The position numbers and the translations under genes are program-made. Of a stretch of 64,000 nt of DNA, positions 10,637-25,600 are shown piece after piece. Origin of the DNA: Macrotrachela quadricornifera (taxonomy: Eukaryota; Rotifera; Eurotatoria; Philodinida; Philodinidae). A model generated the notes under the pieces. The model had not been told where the DNA came from. It did no database searches and saw only the letters and a list, made by a program, of their open reading frames with translations. Within the stretch, counting starts at the first letter, position 1. Each line of letters starts with the position of its first letter. The stretch lies in contig JAJEKB010020951.1 of the NCBI GenBank assembly GCA_022393335.1, forward strand, positions 1,131,544 to 1,195,543. Reading direction: 5' to 3'.

Positions 10637-13600
10637 GTATGTGATGGAATAATTTTATCATTGCTCAATATATATGAATGATGAATGTTTACACTTGTTG
10701 TTGATATTAATTGAGATAAAGCTAAGTGACAGATGAAAAGACTATACTCAAGTTTTTAATTGACAGTGCTCATCAAAATATTACCCATACCTCCGTATGA
10801 ATTAGTCCGAAGAAAAACGATCTTTGAGTCGCTATTGTTGTAATCGACTCTACTCATTAATTGTGTATAAAGAAACTCTCAAGTCTGACAAATCCGGATA
10901 CTCTGGATTTGACCGCGCTTTAATGGACAAAACTGTGAGGCACTGAGCCTGAGCTCATCGGAGTTAACTAGATCAGGTTTATAAATAGAATGGATCGGAT
11001 TTTTCAAAATCAATCTCATGCGTAGACTGGTGATTTATCGGTACGCTCACATCTACTCGATATGAAATCCATTTTTGCATGAAAATACCGATTCTGATAG
11101 TCTGAAATCACCAATGTCGGCTTTATTTGTGTTCAAATCAGAATAGATTCGATAGAACCAAATCAGACCACACTAGTCATAAGTTGATTCAAAATCCTAG
11201 TATTCATTTTGTTTGAATCACACCAGTTAGACATGCTTAATCTCTGGAAAATTGTGTAGATCAATATTAGTGTTGTGCTGGTCTGACGAGAGAGATATCC
11301 AAATTTTGCCCATAAACTGTTGAAGTCGATCTAGGATCATTCCACTGAATTTCCGACTTCAGGTAAAGCATTCATCAAAAAATCGAATAGCCATATGTCG
11401 CTCTGAAATTTTGCCCATAAAGAGATGTTATGATCAGTAGAACGTCTTAAAAATTTCACCTAAAACGGATGCTTTCTCCTTCAGATACTGATTTTTTAGA
11501 ATCATTGGACTTTCTGTTTTGTCTGCGACATATGATCGTAATACTGAGACAGGTAATACGGCAAAATACGGTGGTATACAGTCGTATGTCTCTGTGCACA
11601 ATCGTTTACGACCGGGCTATTTCAACCTGGGCGTCCACTTTGGCTGGAATTTTTAGAACATTATACTGACCATAACACGGCTTGTCCACGTAACTCCATA
11701 ACTCCGTTACGTTTTTGCTTATTTTGTTTTGATCATAACTTTGAAAAGAAGAGTCGTAGAGAGATGAGCGACGTCTTAAATTGAAGAGAAATTTGTTTTG
11801 AAGATTTTGAGATCTGTCCGAGCTTATAAAAGTGTTTCCTCAAAAACCTATCACTGAAATGGCAACACCCACTTTTGAAAAATACATCGAAAAAGGGGGT
11901 GTCAGTATTTTGGTTATAGATTTTCGGTAACACAGTTTTATTAACTTGAACAGATTGCAAAATCTTCAAAAGAAATTTCTTTTCAATTTAAGACGTCGCA
12001 CAGTGGGCAACCAGGCAGACATGACCTCAAGTTATATTTTCCAAAGTTTAAATATTCGAATGAATACGTCCATGGTTAGTCTATCTTACCCTAAATTCAG
12101 ACTTTCGAAAATCAAGCTGAACCCTGCGAAAGGCCATCGTCAAAAGGTTTGTTCATAAATCGCTAATTGTCCGGAGATCATTTTTGTCACCAACTTATCA
12201 CTGTATCTTAAAAGGAAAAACTATCTCAAACGAATGATTAGTCTATAAGCTTTATTGTGGGAAAAAATTATTCCGATCTAGTTGGAACTAGAGTAGGAAA
12301 AAAATGATTACTGGGCCGAAATTATGACAAACAAACTGTCATACCGTCTTTTGTGCGCCCCCCAAACAGTTCTTAGCCGATTGAGTTGAAACTTTCACCA
12401 ATTATTCTTCTATATGTGGTTCATCATTGGTCATAGCGTCATTTCACATTGACGAGCAGAGCCGGTGCTATGAGACTCTAAAAAAACCGAGGTTTTTGTC
12501 CCGGAATCCCTATTTTTGTAAAGACGGCATCGTTTTGGAGCAAAACCCAAGGTGATATTCGGAACCAGCTCATCCAGCTGCATCGGACGATATATGAAAA
12601 AAAGGATTATTTTGAAAAAAATGTTTTGCTCTTCATGCAAGGAAAGCTAAAAAAAAATGAGTTATGCCGTATTTTTCGAGTATTACAAAGAGTTCTCATC
12701 CAACTGAACCCAGCCATTTATTTACTGTGTGTAGCTATATTAAATTTTCGTTACCTAAGTACATCGTATCACATCAGAGACCATATACTATGCTAGGGAT
12801 TCCCAAGAAAACCCTGGTTTTTGACCCCAATTCCTTTTTTTGGCTCCTCAAATCTCTTTTTTTATCCTTAAAATAACATCTTACCGAGAAACTAAGGTAA
12901 TTTTCAGAATCAGCGTGTCAATCTGTGTCGAATGGTGTGTGATAAGATGTATTTTCTAAGTGATATATAACCACTTTTGAGCAGTAAAAACCCGTTTCAG
13001 AGCATGAAACTTACATGTCCACCTGCTATACGAAAGTTGCCCACTGTGTGGGAGTTCCATGGAGTTTCTTGAGTCCAATAAACTTCCGATAGTATCTTTA
13101 AAAGCATATTACAGATATTTAGATACTATTGTATATCGAATCTTTCTGATGATTATAATGTTAAAAGACAATGATGGGCTTTGATTTAGATACAAATGTG
13201 TACTAGTTCCTTCTTATTTGTGTTCAGCACTTTCATCTATTTCAAAAAATTACATTAAACAAAATGTCATTTATTTAGTAATAAAATCCAAGAAATCAAA
13301 TATGAGTGGGAAAACGTAGTTATTTTTTTTATTATCATGCTATACCCGAAGTAATCGATCGCTTGAAAGCTTACTTTTTTGCACTACTTAAAAGCTAACA
13401 AGCACTTTGCTTATGAAAACATTTTGTTTCACTGTTGATTTTAACACTAAAATAAGTACGTTCGATGTGAAGTTCGACTTTATCCGTGACTCTTATGCTA
13501 TGGAAGTCTGTTTTTATTGAATTTTGTTTATCATTTTCTTCATCTTCATCAGTGATATCATCATAAATATCCGTCTCATCTGTACCATCATTAAATCCAT

Positions 13601-16600
13601 GCATCTTTCACCAACGTAATGTTTTTTTCTTCATTTTTTTGTAAGTGATTTTGTAAAATTCAGTAAATTTTTATATAGAATCTTATCATGGATTCTAGAA
13701 CTCCGAGACTTCATCGGAATCTGCCGTTTCCACCTTGAAAATAATATTCTACCGAATAAGATGAATCAGATGCGAATACTGAACAACAAAGTGAATATAA
13801 GTTTTAACTAATTATCAATCTTTCTCATGATTGAGGTCAATATATAAGCTCTGCAGGGCACCCTGTCCTGCTCTGTTCTGTCCTTCTGTCGGGGTAGGAC
13901 AGAAGAAAGTGCCTTGTGACGATCTCTGATTTACATATAAGCCTGTTCAATTCGGAAATTCTATGAATATGAAAGATAATAAGAAAAATAATTTTCAATA
14001 TTATGAAAAAAATCACATAGAAAAGATTTATATTGTTGTTTTAGAATGCTTCTATAGAGGATGAGTTACTAAAAACTCAAAATCTTTTAAAAACTTTTCA
14101 TTTCAATAGATTTTGTAAAGATGTTTTTGTTGATAATTTTGATAAAGAAATATTTTTCGAATATTTTTGTTGTAACGTATAAATTTAATAAGTAACATAT
14201 TTGAGAAAACAAGATTTTTCATAAATTTCGTAATAACCAAGTATACAGATCATTAAAAACATAAAAACGTTTTCCTTTTATTCTTAGTTGATTTATCTTC
14301 TTAGGAAAAGAAAAAAACTATTTGTGTGAGTGTTTATCAGAGGTGTCCATCGCAATTGAGAATCTTTTGTTGTCGCGATGGTATTTTTAAAAATCTTTCG
14401 ATTTTCAAGATTGCGACCGGCTTAAACTAGAGTTTATCCTATCAATTGATCAGATTCGTCAAGCCTTATCGTGTAGCTGACATTAACGTTGAGATTATGT
14501 GTAAATTCGGAAGTTTTTGAAATTTGTTGCATAGAAAAGCTGCCGCTGCCGCAATGAACATCTCTAGTGTGTATTTTAAACGATACTGTTTTGAATAGAA
14601 AAACAAATAATTATTTCCATCATTTCTTCAAAAAGTAATAATTGTTATATGATAGAAATGTGTCTGTCACTATTGATGAGGAACAATAAATTAAATATTG
14701 TAATACTTGAATATGCATTAGAACTTTAAAGCATCAGTAAAATTATTATTGAAAAGATGAAAGTTTCCTTTTTGAAATAAACTAATGATATTTTTCTCCT
14801 GTTATTTAGCTGTTTCTTATAATCAACCAAAATTTTGTTCGAACGCATCTTGGGATCCATATGCTATCACTTTTGCAAATAGTAGTACTGTTGGTTCGTC
14901 TCCTTATGATGTTTTTGTCGATACTAACAATACGGCATATGTAGCAAATCAAGGCAGTAGTCAAATTTTAATATGGTCTAATGGAAGTATTAATCTAACA
15001 AAAACAATATTTGCTAATTTGAATTACCCTTATGCTATTTTTGTTACAAATACAAGCGATATTTATATTAACTATGGCGGTTGGAACGGTTATGTACAGA
15101 AATGGACACTGAATTCAAACATTAGTGTTTCTGTAATGTCTATTACGTCAATATGCTATGGTCTTTTTATTGATATTAGTGATACTCTATATTGCTCAAT
15201 GACTTCTTACCATCAAATTGTCAGTAAATCATTAAACAGTAGTTCATCTACATCAAAAGTTGTCGCTGGTTTAGGCTGTCCTGGATCTACTTCGAATCTG
15301 CTTAGTTCGCCTTATGGAATCTTTGTTGACATCAATTTCGATCTTTATGTGGCAGATTGTGGCAATCACCGAATTCAACTGTTCCCGTTTGGACAGTTAA
15401 ACGCAACAACAGTAGCAGGAAATGGAGTATCAGGAACTATCTCACTTCTTTGTCCAACTGATGTTGTCTTGGATGCTGATAACTATCTCTTCATTGTGGA
15501 TACTAATGGTCATCGTATTATCGGTTCGGGACCCAATGGTTTTCGATGTATAGCAGGATGTTCTGGTTTATTGGGTTCAGCATCAAATCGATTATATTAT
15601 CCTCAAAGTATGGCTTTTGATAGTTATGGCAATATATTTGTTGCTGATCGCAGTAATAATCGAATACAAAAATTTATTTTATTAACAAATTCATGTAGTA
15701 AGTATAATAACATACAAGTATATGATAAATCTAAAAACTTATTTCATATCAAAGTATTTTATATAAGTTCAATAATATTTCTTTCATGAAGTACATCAAA
15801 TTATCATGAATTATTCTTTGAAAAATATTTTTATATGCATGCAATAAGCTGATTGAGTTTGATCTAATCACATTAAATATTTACGTAGAGATATTTAAGA
15901 CAAATCTTTTTTATAAATGTAATAAAGAGAATTAGAAATGTTTAAGTCTGAACAATTAATAAGAAGATCAATGCTATTTTTTGAAGAATATTTGTTAAAA
16001 CTATTTCAACTTTCATGGATGTTTATAATCCTCATATGTAGATCTTTAATTTAAAAAAAAAAATAAAAAAAGAATATTTGAAAGAATAGTTCAAATATAA
16101 AGAGATGATAGAATAATGTTTTGTAGTGTAGATTAATATAATTATAGAGAAATCTAATATAAATACCAATTGAATATAATGATATTTGTTATAGATGAAA
16201 CAGTGACATCACAAGAAACAATAACATCAACTTTGAACATAGGTATTTTCAAGCTATTTTGTTTTAATGTTTTGGTAATATATTGAATGTATTTTTGAAT
16301 AGAAATTTCAACAAATGATATTGAATTTGATGCTTCGTCAGTCTTATCGGTATCAACAGTTAGCACGAATGCAAATTATTCGAAAGGTATGTTAGAATTC
16401 AATATTGTTTACTGTTATAGTGAAATATTCTGCGTAAAACGAACCTACATTTCCCATTTTTTAAGGCCCCCTTTCCCTAAAAAAAAACTAAATTTTCGTC
16501 AAAAATTTCGAAATTGAGATAAATGTATGGGAAGATAGCCCATCTTCAGCATCTCCTTTTTGGTCGAAGTTTTCGAAGATTTTTATTAATCTCTACCTGG

Positions 16601-19600
16601 AAAATATGCTTATTTGAAAAAAAACGAAAAATGTTTTTCGTTTTTTCTCAGTTTAGGCTTTAAAGGCCGCCCAATCCATTTTTCTCTGCTCAGGCTCATT
16701 CAATATATTTAAATTTGTTTTTGTTTGAAAGAGCACATTAAGACGCAATACAGTGCAAAGTCCTTTTTTAAATTGAACTTTGTATTTTATTGTATACTAG
16801 CATTAGTACTCGGCGTTGCTTGGAAGATCTGCATACTGCAAACGTAGCATGTCAGAGAACGATAGGATATATAGAGTGCTTGCTTGAGAAGTTTTCATCT
16901 ATTATTACTGCATATCCCGCCGTGCATATACTTACATTCGTTCTTAAATCGAATAATTCAGCAGATAATGTGGGGGTGTGAGTGTCTTTCTCTCAACTCA
17001 TGCCTATGGCCATACTTTATAACAACATTCCATGCAAAAAAATGACAGTAAGACGCGGATATTCTAATAATGGCAGCAAATGTTCTGCAGTTTTTGAAAG
17101 ATTGGTGAAAACTGGAATGTATCGTTAATTGTGTGAAATTTCACCCCAACCCTTCCGCTGTTCATCCTGATCGCCTGGCTTACCAGAATTTTGCCAATAA
17201 GACTTTCGCCAGCTGTCATGAAATAACAGTAATATAGAATACGCATAAGCGCTAAAACTAATCAGGAAACATCACCAACTGATACGCTCGGTTCGAATTC
17301 GTGTTTTGCCCATAATTAAGATTAGATGAAGTCTGAAAGGATTCGTGCCATTAGGACTTTTTTTACAGAGTTATGATCGTTTTACTGAATTTTCAACCTC
17401 TGGCAGGGTCTATATGAACCACTAGTAGGCACCTTTCTTCGATGTGTAGCACATCACATGTCATAGAGACATGTTCGACTCAAATATGTAGTATGATTTT
17501 TCCTACGAAATTCTTTTTTGTGAACTCATCCACTTTATAAATCGTGTATTTCAGAGAGAAAACAGTCAAATAGAACGTTTTTTTTATGGATCGATAGCCT
17601 GAAAGATATACTACAAAAAGTACTCTTCGAGTTTTCAAATCTTACGCTTTGTAGGTTTGTCATATAATCAACCAAAATTCAATGCATTTTCTATTTGGAG
17701 TGCTAATGCAATTACTTTCACACCCAAAAGTGGAGCTGTTTCATCTCCCTATGGTATTTTCATTAATACAAACAACACAGTCTATGTCCCTAGTCAAGGA
17801 TCGGGCAACATTCTAATGTGGTTCGAAGGAAATATTAATCGAACGAATGTAATTTCTGCTAGTTTTTCATATTCATATAGTGTCTTCGTTACAACAACAG
17901 GTGATATTTATATTGATAATGGTTACAACAATGGTCGAGTGGATCAATTGACAATGAATACCAATATTAGTATTCCTGTAATGTATATTGGTACGCAATG
18001 CTTTGCTCTTTTCATCGACAGAAATGATACCCTTTATTGTTCGATGAGTGGTCTCCACCAAGTCGTTACTAAATCACTAAATAGCGGTTCAAATTCATTA
18101 CAAGTCATTGCCGGGACGGGATGCCCCGGTTCTACTTCGAACATGCTTAGTTCGCCTTATGGAATCTTTGTTGACATCAATTTTGATCTTTATGTGGCAG
18201 ATTGCAATAACAACCGAATTCAACTTTTTCGTGCAGGACAACTTAATGGATCAACAGTGGCTGGAACATCAAAAACCATCACACTCTACTGTCCAAGTGG
18301 GGTTGTATTGGATGCTGATAACTATCTCTTCATTGTAGATAGCTATAATCATAGAATTGTCTATTCGAGCCCCAATGGTTTTCGATGTTTAATCGGTTAT
18401 TTGGGATATGGTTCAGCACCAAATCAATTATATTATCCTCAAAGTATGGCTTTTGATAGTTATGGCAATATATTTGTTGCTGATCGCGGTAACAATCGAA
18501 TACAAAAGTTTATTCTATTAACAAATTCGTGTAGTAAGTATAATAACATACAATTATATGATAAATCTAAAAACTTATTTCATATCAAAATATTTTACAT
18601 AATTCATCATTAAGTTCTTTCGATAAGTTTTTTTCTCACATGAAAATATTTTCTATAAGTTCAATAATGTTTCTTTCATCGAGTACATCAAATTATCATG
18701 AATTATTCTTTGAAAAATACTTTCATTTGATCTAATCACATTAAATATTTACGTAGAGATATTTAAGACAAATCTTTTTTATAAATGTAATAAAGAGAAT
18801 TAGAAATGTTTAAGTCTGAACAATTAATAAGAAGATCAATGCTATTTTTTGAAGAATATTAGTTAAAACTATTTCAACTTTCATCGATGTTTATAATCCT
18901 CATATGTAAATCTCTAATTTTTGAACAAATAAAAAAAAGTTATTTGAAAGAATAGTTCAAATATAAAGAGATGATAGAATAATGTTTTGTAGTGTAGATT
19001 AATATAATTATAGAGAAATCTAATATAAATACAAATTGAATATAATGATATTTGTTATAGATGAAACAGTGACATCACAAGAAACAATAACATCAACTTT
19101 GAACATAGGTATTTTCAAGCTATTTTGTTTTTTTTTAATGTTTTGATATTATATTGATGTATTTTTGAATAGAAATTTCAACAAATGATATTGAATTTGA
19201 TGCTTCGTCAGTCTTATCGGTATCAACAGTTAGTACGAATGCAAATTATTCAAAAGGTATGTTAGAATTCAATATTGTTTTATGTTCTAGTAACATACTG
19301 TGCTTAGAAAAAAATTTGCTTCTGTTCATTTTTCTTATACTTTAATGAGAATGTCATCATAACTGATTAATTCTAGTTAGAACATATGACTGATTTGTTC
19401 GACAAAAATCAAAAATATAATATTGCTACAGAATGTAATATTATGAACTGAAGAACTGTTAATTATAGATGACAGAAAGAATGACAAAATCAAGATAACT
19501 TCATACTCGAAAATTTAGAGAAAAATATCTTAAAGAGTATATGCATAAAAAGAAAATAGTTTCCGTGTTTGTCTGTTCGCTTATAACTCAATTCTGGCAA

Positions 19601-22600
19601 TAGCTAACGTCACCAAAATTTCCACAGTACTTACCTAGAACCAAAAGAAGGTCATAGGATAGTTTTCTACCCGAAATTCTCACCTGAGAGAGTTTTGCCT
19701 CCTCCTATTGTTGGATTTACTACAGTAAATGACTTTTCCAGAGAATTTGTACGTATAATTGTTCCTCAATAATTCAAGAACGAAAGTATATAAAAACCTG
19801 TACTTTTTGCCGTTGCATACAGAATATTTTAAGATGCATGAAAAAAAACTGATAGAATGTGTAAAATGAAGAGCAATCATATGAATGAAGATATCCATCG
19901 AATGAAGAAAGCAGTAAGTGAGATAAAATTCCATTACTCATAACTCATAATCTATATATATATAAAGAAGTTGTGTCTGTCTGTCTGTCTGTCTGTTTTT
20001 TATGCATTTGCATACCGCGCGAACAAGCAGTACCAAACCTTTTATGGTATACTCTTAGGTCCGAAGGAGGATTGAAATGAAATTTCACAGTGTATGACAC
20101 ATTCTAATTTTGACCAATCTTTCAAAAATTGCAGAGCATCTGCTGCCATTGTTAGAATATCCACCTCTTACTGTCACTTTTTCTTACACTGGGTGTTGTT
20201 ATAAAGTATATATTTGTACGCCATTCGCATTTTTCCTTTTGCACCATATATAAACTATTTCTTGGAAGAAATGAATAGTGATAATTAGTAACTGTGTCTG
20301 TATTTATAGAAATACGAAGTACCAATCATGTCAGCTGATTGGCGGCTAATAAACGAGATCGTTGTTTCTCAGACTTGTCTTTCATTCTCTTTCTGAATCA
20401 TCAATCTTACAACCGAAACCAAATTACATTCTCCTAGCCGTTGAATGAATTACTTTTTCTACTTTGGTTATCCTTAAATCTTGAAAAATCATTGTCAGTA
20501 ATAGTCATTGAATGAATAGACAACGCCAATTCTCTTCAGTTACACCTGGAATTGTAGAAGAAAACAACAGGTGTAACGGCACTTAAATGTGAAAACAATA
20601 ACCTGAAAGTAAACTTGATACTTGAAATATCTTCGAATGTAATAAGAAAGACATGAAATTCAATCGAATAGGTTTTAGATATTTTCTCTTTCAAAATCAA
20701 CACGGATATGCAGTGAGAGGAAGAAGACTCTTGTGTATTCGATGCATTAATGAAATGGTTTTTTCAAAGATAAACTCAGTCAAAACTAGATGTCTACTGA
20801 AAGAGTCGCGGCTGAAATAAGATAAAACTAAATAGTAAGACGAAATGTAAGAATTTTTCTTCATTTGTACAGATGCGACCAGAAATGATCAAGTATGCCG
20901 AAATTAAGGAAAAATAGAGTTATGACAAAAGTGCGTACGAGATACTTTGAATATAGAAAATTTGCTTTATATGAATACTCTTGTTATTTGTCGAACAGAC
21001 ATATACCAGACGAGGATTTAGTGATGAGCATTTTTGTGTAAACACAAACATTTGAATTTGAATACTGCTTTATGCAACAGTCAGAAAGTTACAAATGACC
21101 CATTTGCATCCCAAAAGCTTTTCCAAACAGATTTATGACGGCGATTATTTGTTTGTAAGAAGAGTAGTACATACCCCATCGGGGACTTGAGCAGTTGGTA
21201 AGCCTGATTGCAGATAATCGAGAGCAAATGTATTTGAAAAAAATCAAAAAATTCAAACAGAGATTTAACTCTATTTTAAGTTAAACATTAGAATTCCACC
21301 ATTTATTCGAATTTTACTCAGGATCTAATAAACTGATTTTATTCCAAATTTATTGAGAATACATTCTATCCCGCGATGTTAAACATTGTAGGAATTAGTT
21401 CCGTACTATTTCAAGAACTGGATCGTCATTCACCGGAAAAGGTCTATTAAAGATTGATCAAGTTCCGACACTTCCCGGAAATCAGTCACATTCCGGTACC
21501 GAATTTCAATTGAATGCAACTTCTACCAAAAGTCGGGATTTCCGATCAGAATTATGCTCCGTCTTCACTTTCATGCATCGCTATGTAGTTAAAAGTTAAT
21601 CGATTCGATTAGTGCTTTAATTCAAGTATAGAATTTTGAGAGTCGATGGAACTTGATCAATGTTTAATAGACCTCTTATGTTGTATGCAGATGAAATTCC
21701 TGGAATTAGTTGAAGCTGATTCTGGGAAGAGGAGGAGAAGGAATTGATTCCATAGTGCTCAACGTTACGGGATTGAATGGTTTCTGAATTTATTTTTAAT
21801 AGTCTATTTTTCTTTTGTATACCTTCGTAAAACTATTAGATGAAAATTTGTTTTTCATCAGATATGAAGATAATTCGAGAATTATAATGATGAAGGAAAA
21901 TTCTGCCATGACTTTTCTCGTATTGTAAAACATACAATTTAAAACTTTATCTCTACGTTCAAACGAAGTAAATCATATTTTCTTCTTATTTTCTTAAGTC
22001 TAAAACGTTTATTATAGATAAGAAAATAATATAATATTTGTTGTTAATACTAAGAAAAAAAAATCTAATTTTAATCAAAATGAATATCACATAATATCTT
22101 TTTAGCTGTCTCATATAATCAACCAAAACTCAGTGCAATTGCTTCCTGGAGTGCTAATGGCATAACTTTCGCTAGTAGCAATCAAGTTGGTACAAATCCT
22201 TCCGGCATCTTTATCAATACGAACAATACTATTTATGTAGCTGATCAATTAAATAATCAGATTAAAATATGGCTTTCTGCAGCTAGTAACCCAACGAGAA
22301 CAATTTCTAGTGGTATGTCACGTCCATACGCTTTGTTTGTTACAATTACAGGTGATATTTATGTTGACAATGGCTATGCTAATGGTCGAGTAAATAAATT
22401 GACAATGAATGCAAGTATCAATGTTCCTGCAATGTATGTTAATCAAGCATGCATTGGTCTTTTTATTGATATCATTGGTACTATCTATTGTTCAATGGCA
22501 GATCTTCATCAAGTTGTCGCTAAATCACCGAATACTGGTTTAAATGCATTAACAGTCGTTGCTGGAACAGGATGTCCTGGTTCTACTCCGAATATGCTCT

Positions 22601-25600
22601 ATACACCTCAAAGAATCTTTGTTGACATTAACTTTGATTTATATGTAGCAGATTGTGGGAATCATCGAATTCAACTCTTCCAGTCCGGACAGTTAAATGC
22701 AAAAACAGTAGCAGGAAATGGAACATCAGGAGATTTTACACTTAATTGTCCAACTGCAGTTGTGCTAGATGCTGATAGCTATCTCTTTATTGTAGATAGT
22801 AACAACCACCGCGTTATTGGCTCAGGTCCTAATGGTTTTCGATGCATAGTTGGATGTGCTGGTTCAACAGGTTCAGCAACAAATCAATTAACTTATCCTC
22901 AGAGTATGGCATTTGACAGCTACGGAAACATATTTATTATCGATACCAGCAATAGTCGAATTCAGAAATTTATCAAGTTGAACATTTCTGATGGTGAGTA
23001 TAATAACGACATGTAATTGAGATAAGGATATTAGAAAAAGTTACTTAGGGCAATTCAAAAGTAATGAGCCTGTTATCGTATTTTTTTATAGACCGATTAA
23101 AAAATTTTTCTTCATTTTGAACAGATGGAGCATCTTTTGTTCTATCGTTCTATGCTATTTGATCACTATTCAATGAGTCTTATAATAATAAAACTTCGAT
23201 AAGAACTGTTTTTGTTGAAAATCAGCTCGTAGCATTAGATCATAATGCGTTTGGCACTTTTGCATTCTATTTTATTATCACTTAATACAGTGTGTTAGAG
23301 AAACAAAATATACCAGAAAGCACAGCGTCGAAAGCTCTACTATTTATAAAGGATGGTATTTTCTATAGTTATATTTTTTGATTTCAGAATAGACAAAACT
23401 CTGAACAACGAAATTTCGACGTTGGAGAAACGAGAGTTTTTTTAGTAAAAGACGCATTCAATTTTTCCTATCTTATCTTTTTATTACTTCATATGTTTAA
23501 TTAAAAAAAGAAAATACACTACAAGAAGTACCGTGTAAAGCTCTATAATTTACAAAGAATAATTATAAAAAGATGGGATAGAAAAAATCAAAATTGTCTC
23601 TCGTCAAACAAAACAATCTCGCCTTCGAAATTTGTTAGCTCAGAATTTTGTCCATTTTGAAAACAAAAAATGCAACTATAAAATAAGCAGTCCAATTAAA
23701 ATACAAGAGTGCTGCGTTTTTTAGTGTCATACTCATTATGATCTCAATGCTATCAGCTGATTTTCAAAAAAAAAACAGTTCTTATCGAATTTTTATTATT
23801 ATAAGACCAATTGAATAATAATTAAATAGCATAGAAAGATAGAACGAAAGACGCTCTATCTGTTCATAAAAAAGAAAAATTTTCCAACCGGTCTGCAGGA
23901 AAATACAATATCCGACTCACTACTCTTCGATTGCCCTAGCTTTTTTTCATCAGTCCTTAAGATAAATATTTAAAGGCTGACTCTAGTGTATTTTTTCAAA
24001 GTACTATCCTTCAGTATCAATGGACTTGTGCGTTCAATTAAATCAGTCTTTGAAATAGTCATAAAAATTTTCTTTTATGAAGTTGGTAATGACTCGTTCT
24101 GATGAGGGAAGGTCATCAACTGTTCCCTCGCTTTTGAGTCGAAACTATGTGCATCATGTAGTCTCTAATGAACTATGAATACCCTGAAAAGAGCTCGGGC
24201 TAATATTTTAGTGCTGATGAGATGTTGCATTTTTACAGCAGTTTTTAATAGAATTGAAACTTGGCACAGAGATAGGACTTAATGGGAATAGTTTATTGTA
24301 AAAGTTTCAGTTCTTTTCGCTGTTCTTATTGTAAGATACGGTTATGCTAAAAATGTGCCTTTTACATCGCCCATACACATGAGAAGGCTCGATGTTCGTA
24401 TTTTCGGATAGGGACAATGAAAAGAACTGAAACTTTTATAATAAACTATTTCCATTAAGTCGTATCTCCTTGCATAGTTTCAAGTTGAAATTCGAATATT
24501 AGTTTTCCTTGTGTTCCTGAGAGGAATCACAGCTTTCTATTGAAAACTGCTGTAAAAATGCAACATCTCATCGGCAATAGGATATTAGCCCGAACTCTTT
24601 TCAGAATATTCAAAGTTCATTAGAAACTACATGATGCACATAGTTCCAACTCAAAAGTGAAGGGACAGTTGGTAGGCTTCCCTCGTAACACAACTAACAT
24701 TAGGCTGTCTTCATCGAATTGAATTCTACCTAATTAATTTATGAGTTTTGGTAACAAAAAGAAGTTGTAGAGACTAAGATTTAAAGGATTTAGATATAGT
24801 TCTCTATGATTTTCGTTCAATATCGACCAGAAACTTGAATATTTAGTTTTTGTGATGTGTTACTTAGAAATGTGCCACACTTTTTATGATCTAATACAAC
24901 CTGCACATATTCTAACGATACAAATTTTATCGAAAATTTACTATTATGATATAGTTGATGTATGATCAAATAGTGTAGAAAAGTAGAGCATTCTTTTCTT
25001 TATCGGACTGTATAGAAAGAAAATTTCTTTAAGTTTACTACACAATATTAAAGTAGTACTCTCATTACTTTTGGATTATCCTAAGTCATAATAGAAAATT
25101 TTATATTAATTAAAGTTTGAGATGAAATTTCTCACAAATACTTTATCTTAAATCTACAAAGCTTACAATACTTCAGACATATATAGTAGAAAACAGAAAT
25201 TGATTTTTAAGATTTAAAAAATCTTTATCTGAATATAAATCGAGAGAAGGATCCGTCAAGAAATGGCTGAGTTATCGAAAAAATTGTTTTAAAAAATAAT
25301 AGATTTGTAAAGATTATCAATGTTTACAGAATAAATAATTCTTTTTTTGCAAAGAATTGAAATAATAGTCTCTTCAGTATGAACAGTTATTTTTTAAATA
25401 AATACTGAAATTTATTATATATCGAGAAGATTCGAACAATTCATTTATTCTATATGTTTTCATCAAACTATTATTTACAAAATTTTATTAAATAATATTT
25501 TTAAAAATATTTAAACCTTTTTGTGATTTTTTTTTTATAGAATTCTTCTGGCTAATATCCAGTTTTTCTTCGTAAATGATTTGATATAATCGAAATTAGA

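Larger units (their letters stand above)
10637..14809. other. Intron 1 (4.2 kb), rich in mobile elements
   Basis: The interval runs from GTATGTG to TTATTTAG and has no supported coding sequence. It contains an inverted-repeat unit (11769-11998), a 1,050-bp TIR element (11999-13048) and a MITE (14339-14566). The minus-strand open frame of 69 codons at 13395 is acidic and matches nothing I know. Confidence 0.55.
19300..22105. other. Intron before NHL exon 3 (2.8 kb)
   Basis: No coding sequence is supported. It contains a (CTGT)n stretch at 19975-19998, a dispersed repeat at about 20040-20230, and a MITE at 21363-21778. An open frame on the minus strand at 19680-19934 shows nothing recognisable. 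Confidence 0.45.

Noticed and set aside
17280..17310. B-box-like GGTTCGAATTC
   Set aside because: No A box or cloverleaf fold could be placed around it.
21175..21240. tRNA-like text (GAGCAGTTGGTAAGCC)
   Set aside because: It resembles an A box, but there is no B box GGTTCGAATCC and no acceptor stem.
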